Source: JAGVPT01 sp035500675 (GTDB lineage Bacteria; Bacteroidota; Ignavibacteria; UBA10030; UBA8401). Taken from it: a stretch of 5,383 bases of DNA. Positions 4,933-5,383 of the stretch are shown piece after piece (positions within the stretch are counted from its first letter, which is position 1; the number at the start of each line of letters is the position of its first letter). The stretch is taken from positions 1 to 5,383 of the forward strand of contig DATJXA010000012.1 of assembly GCA_035500675.1 (NCBI GenBank), given 5' to 3'. Position numbers and translations under genes: made by a program. The notes under the pieces are model-generated. The model had not been told where the DNA came from, searched no databases, and saw only the letters and a list, made by a program, of their open reading frames with translations.

Positions 4933-5383
4933 TTACTTCACCATCAACATCTTCTTCACCTCGACGCGATCTTGTGCCCTCAGGACGTAAAAATAAATTC
5001 CCGAAGCGAGGCGCGATCCGTCGAACGTTACTGACTGGATCTGGTCTGCAGGAACAACGCCGTCATACAACGTTACCACTTCCTGGCCGATGTTGTTGTA
5101 AACCTTTATCGCAACGTGCTCAGTGCTCTTGACTGCGAAATTGAACTTCGTCGTCGGGTTGAACGGGTTGGGATAGTTCTGGCTCAGTTTATAATCCTCG
5201 GGCGAAAGCGTTGCCTTTACTGACACTTCTGCGCTGTAGGTAAATTTGCCGTCGCGGTCGGTTTGCTTGAGACGGTAGCTGAACGATCCTGCCTCGCTCA
5301 CAGCATCGGTGTATGTGTAGTTCGTCGGAGTATTCGTCGTTCCTTTACCCTCAACAAATCCCACTTTCGTCCAGCTCGCAGCT
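4933..5383 (-). CDS. C-terminal part of a T9SS-exported protein with a type A sorting domain
   Basis: The last 149 residues of a protein whose start lies beyond the right edge; the frame is open to base 5383, and the GTG at 5364-5362 is an internal Val codon. The first visible stretch, SWTKVGFVEGKGTTN, followed by SYRLKQTDRDGKFTYSAEVSV, is the beta-rich segment that commonly precedes the tail in Ignavibacteria-type exported proteins. The final ~87 residues are a Por-type C-terminal sorting domain: YKLSQNYPNPFNPTTKFNF, KVYNNIGQEVVTLYDG, SGIYFYVLRA and the closing VEVKKMLMVK. Such domains direct transport across the outer membrane by the type IX system and are then usually removed. The passenger function cannot be told. 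It converges on xdhC and appears unrelated to urate breakdown. The terminator at 4796-4834 probably ends its transcript. Confidence 0.9.
   Translation of the reverse strand, partial: AASWTKVGFVEGKGTTNTPTNYTYTDAVSEAGSFSYRLKQTDRDGKFTYSAEVSVKATLSPEDYKLSQNYPNPFNPTTKFNFAVKSTEHVAIKVYNNIGQEVVTLYDGVVPADQIQSVTFDGSRLASGIYFYVLRAQDRVEVKKMLMVK

Noticed and set aside
5362..5364. GTG as the start of a 143-residue T9SS-domain protein
   Set aside because: The frame stays open to the window edge, and the residues before it (AASWTK) continue a typical beta-rich segment, so the gene is a 3' fragment.

Overview
The window carries most of a urate-breakdown gene cluster. The host is probably a Bacteroidota- or Ignavibacteriota-type bacterium. 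The main evidence for that is the C-terminal type IX secretion (T9SS) sorting domain at the right edge, with the NYPNPFNPTT motif that is very common in Ignavibacteria and relatives. Weak or absent Shine-Dalgarno sites on some genes and intergenic tracts built from the word CAGATT agree with this. The taxonomic call is an inference, since no rRNA or other marker gene is present.

Five genes on the minus strand form a tight operon, read right to left: allB (allantoinase, 3299-1884), uraD (OHCU decarboxylase, 1887-1384), a GNAT acetyltransferase (1360-839), uraH (5-hydroxyisourate hydrolase, 842-495) and a urate oxidase gene that runs off the left edge (377-<1). Two junctions are 4-nt ATGA overlaps. 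Together the four recognised enzymes cover urate -> 5-hydroxyisourate -> OHCU -> (S)-allantoin -> allantoate. Gene order is roughly the reverse of reaction order. The GNAT has no known place in the pathway and is the main functional unknown.

A 151-bp divergent intergenic region (3300-3450) separates allB from xdhC (3451-4554, plus strand). xdhC encodes a XdhC/CoxI-type chaperone for the molybdenum cofactor of xanthine dehydrogenase, the enzyme that makes urate. The region holds a perfect palindrome with 15-bp arms, a candidate operator. It also holds a good sigma70-like promoter whose predicted start falls on the xdhC ATG, suggesting a leaderless message. No xanthine dehydrogenase subunit gene is in the window.

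xdhC and the partial T9SS-exported protein gene (4933->5383, minus strand) converge on a 378-bp non-coding region. It consists almost entirely of repeats: two long, ~94% identical inverted arms that begin at or close to the two stop codons, enclosing two related bidirectional terminator-like hairpins. A second, smaller inverted repeat lies between uraH and the urate oxidase gene. I see no RNA genes, CRISPR array, insertion sequence or phage gene. The coding content is a known pathway; the less ordinary material is the GNAT, the divergent control region and the repeat architecture.
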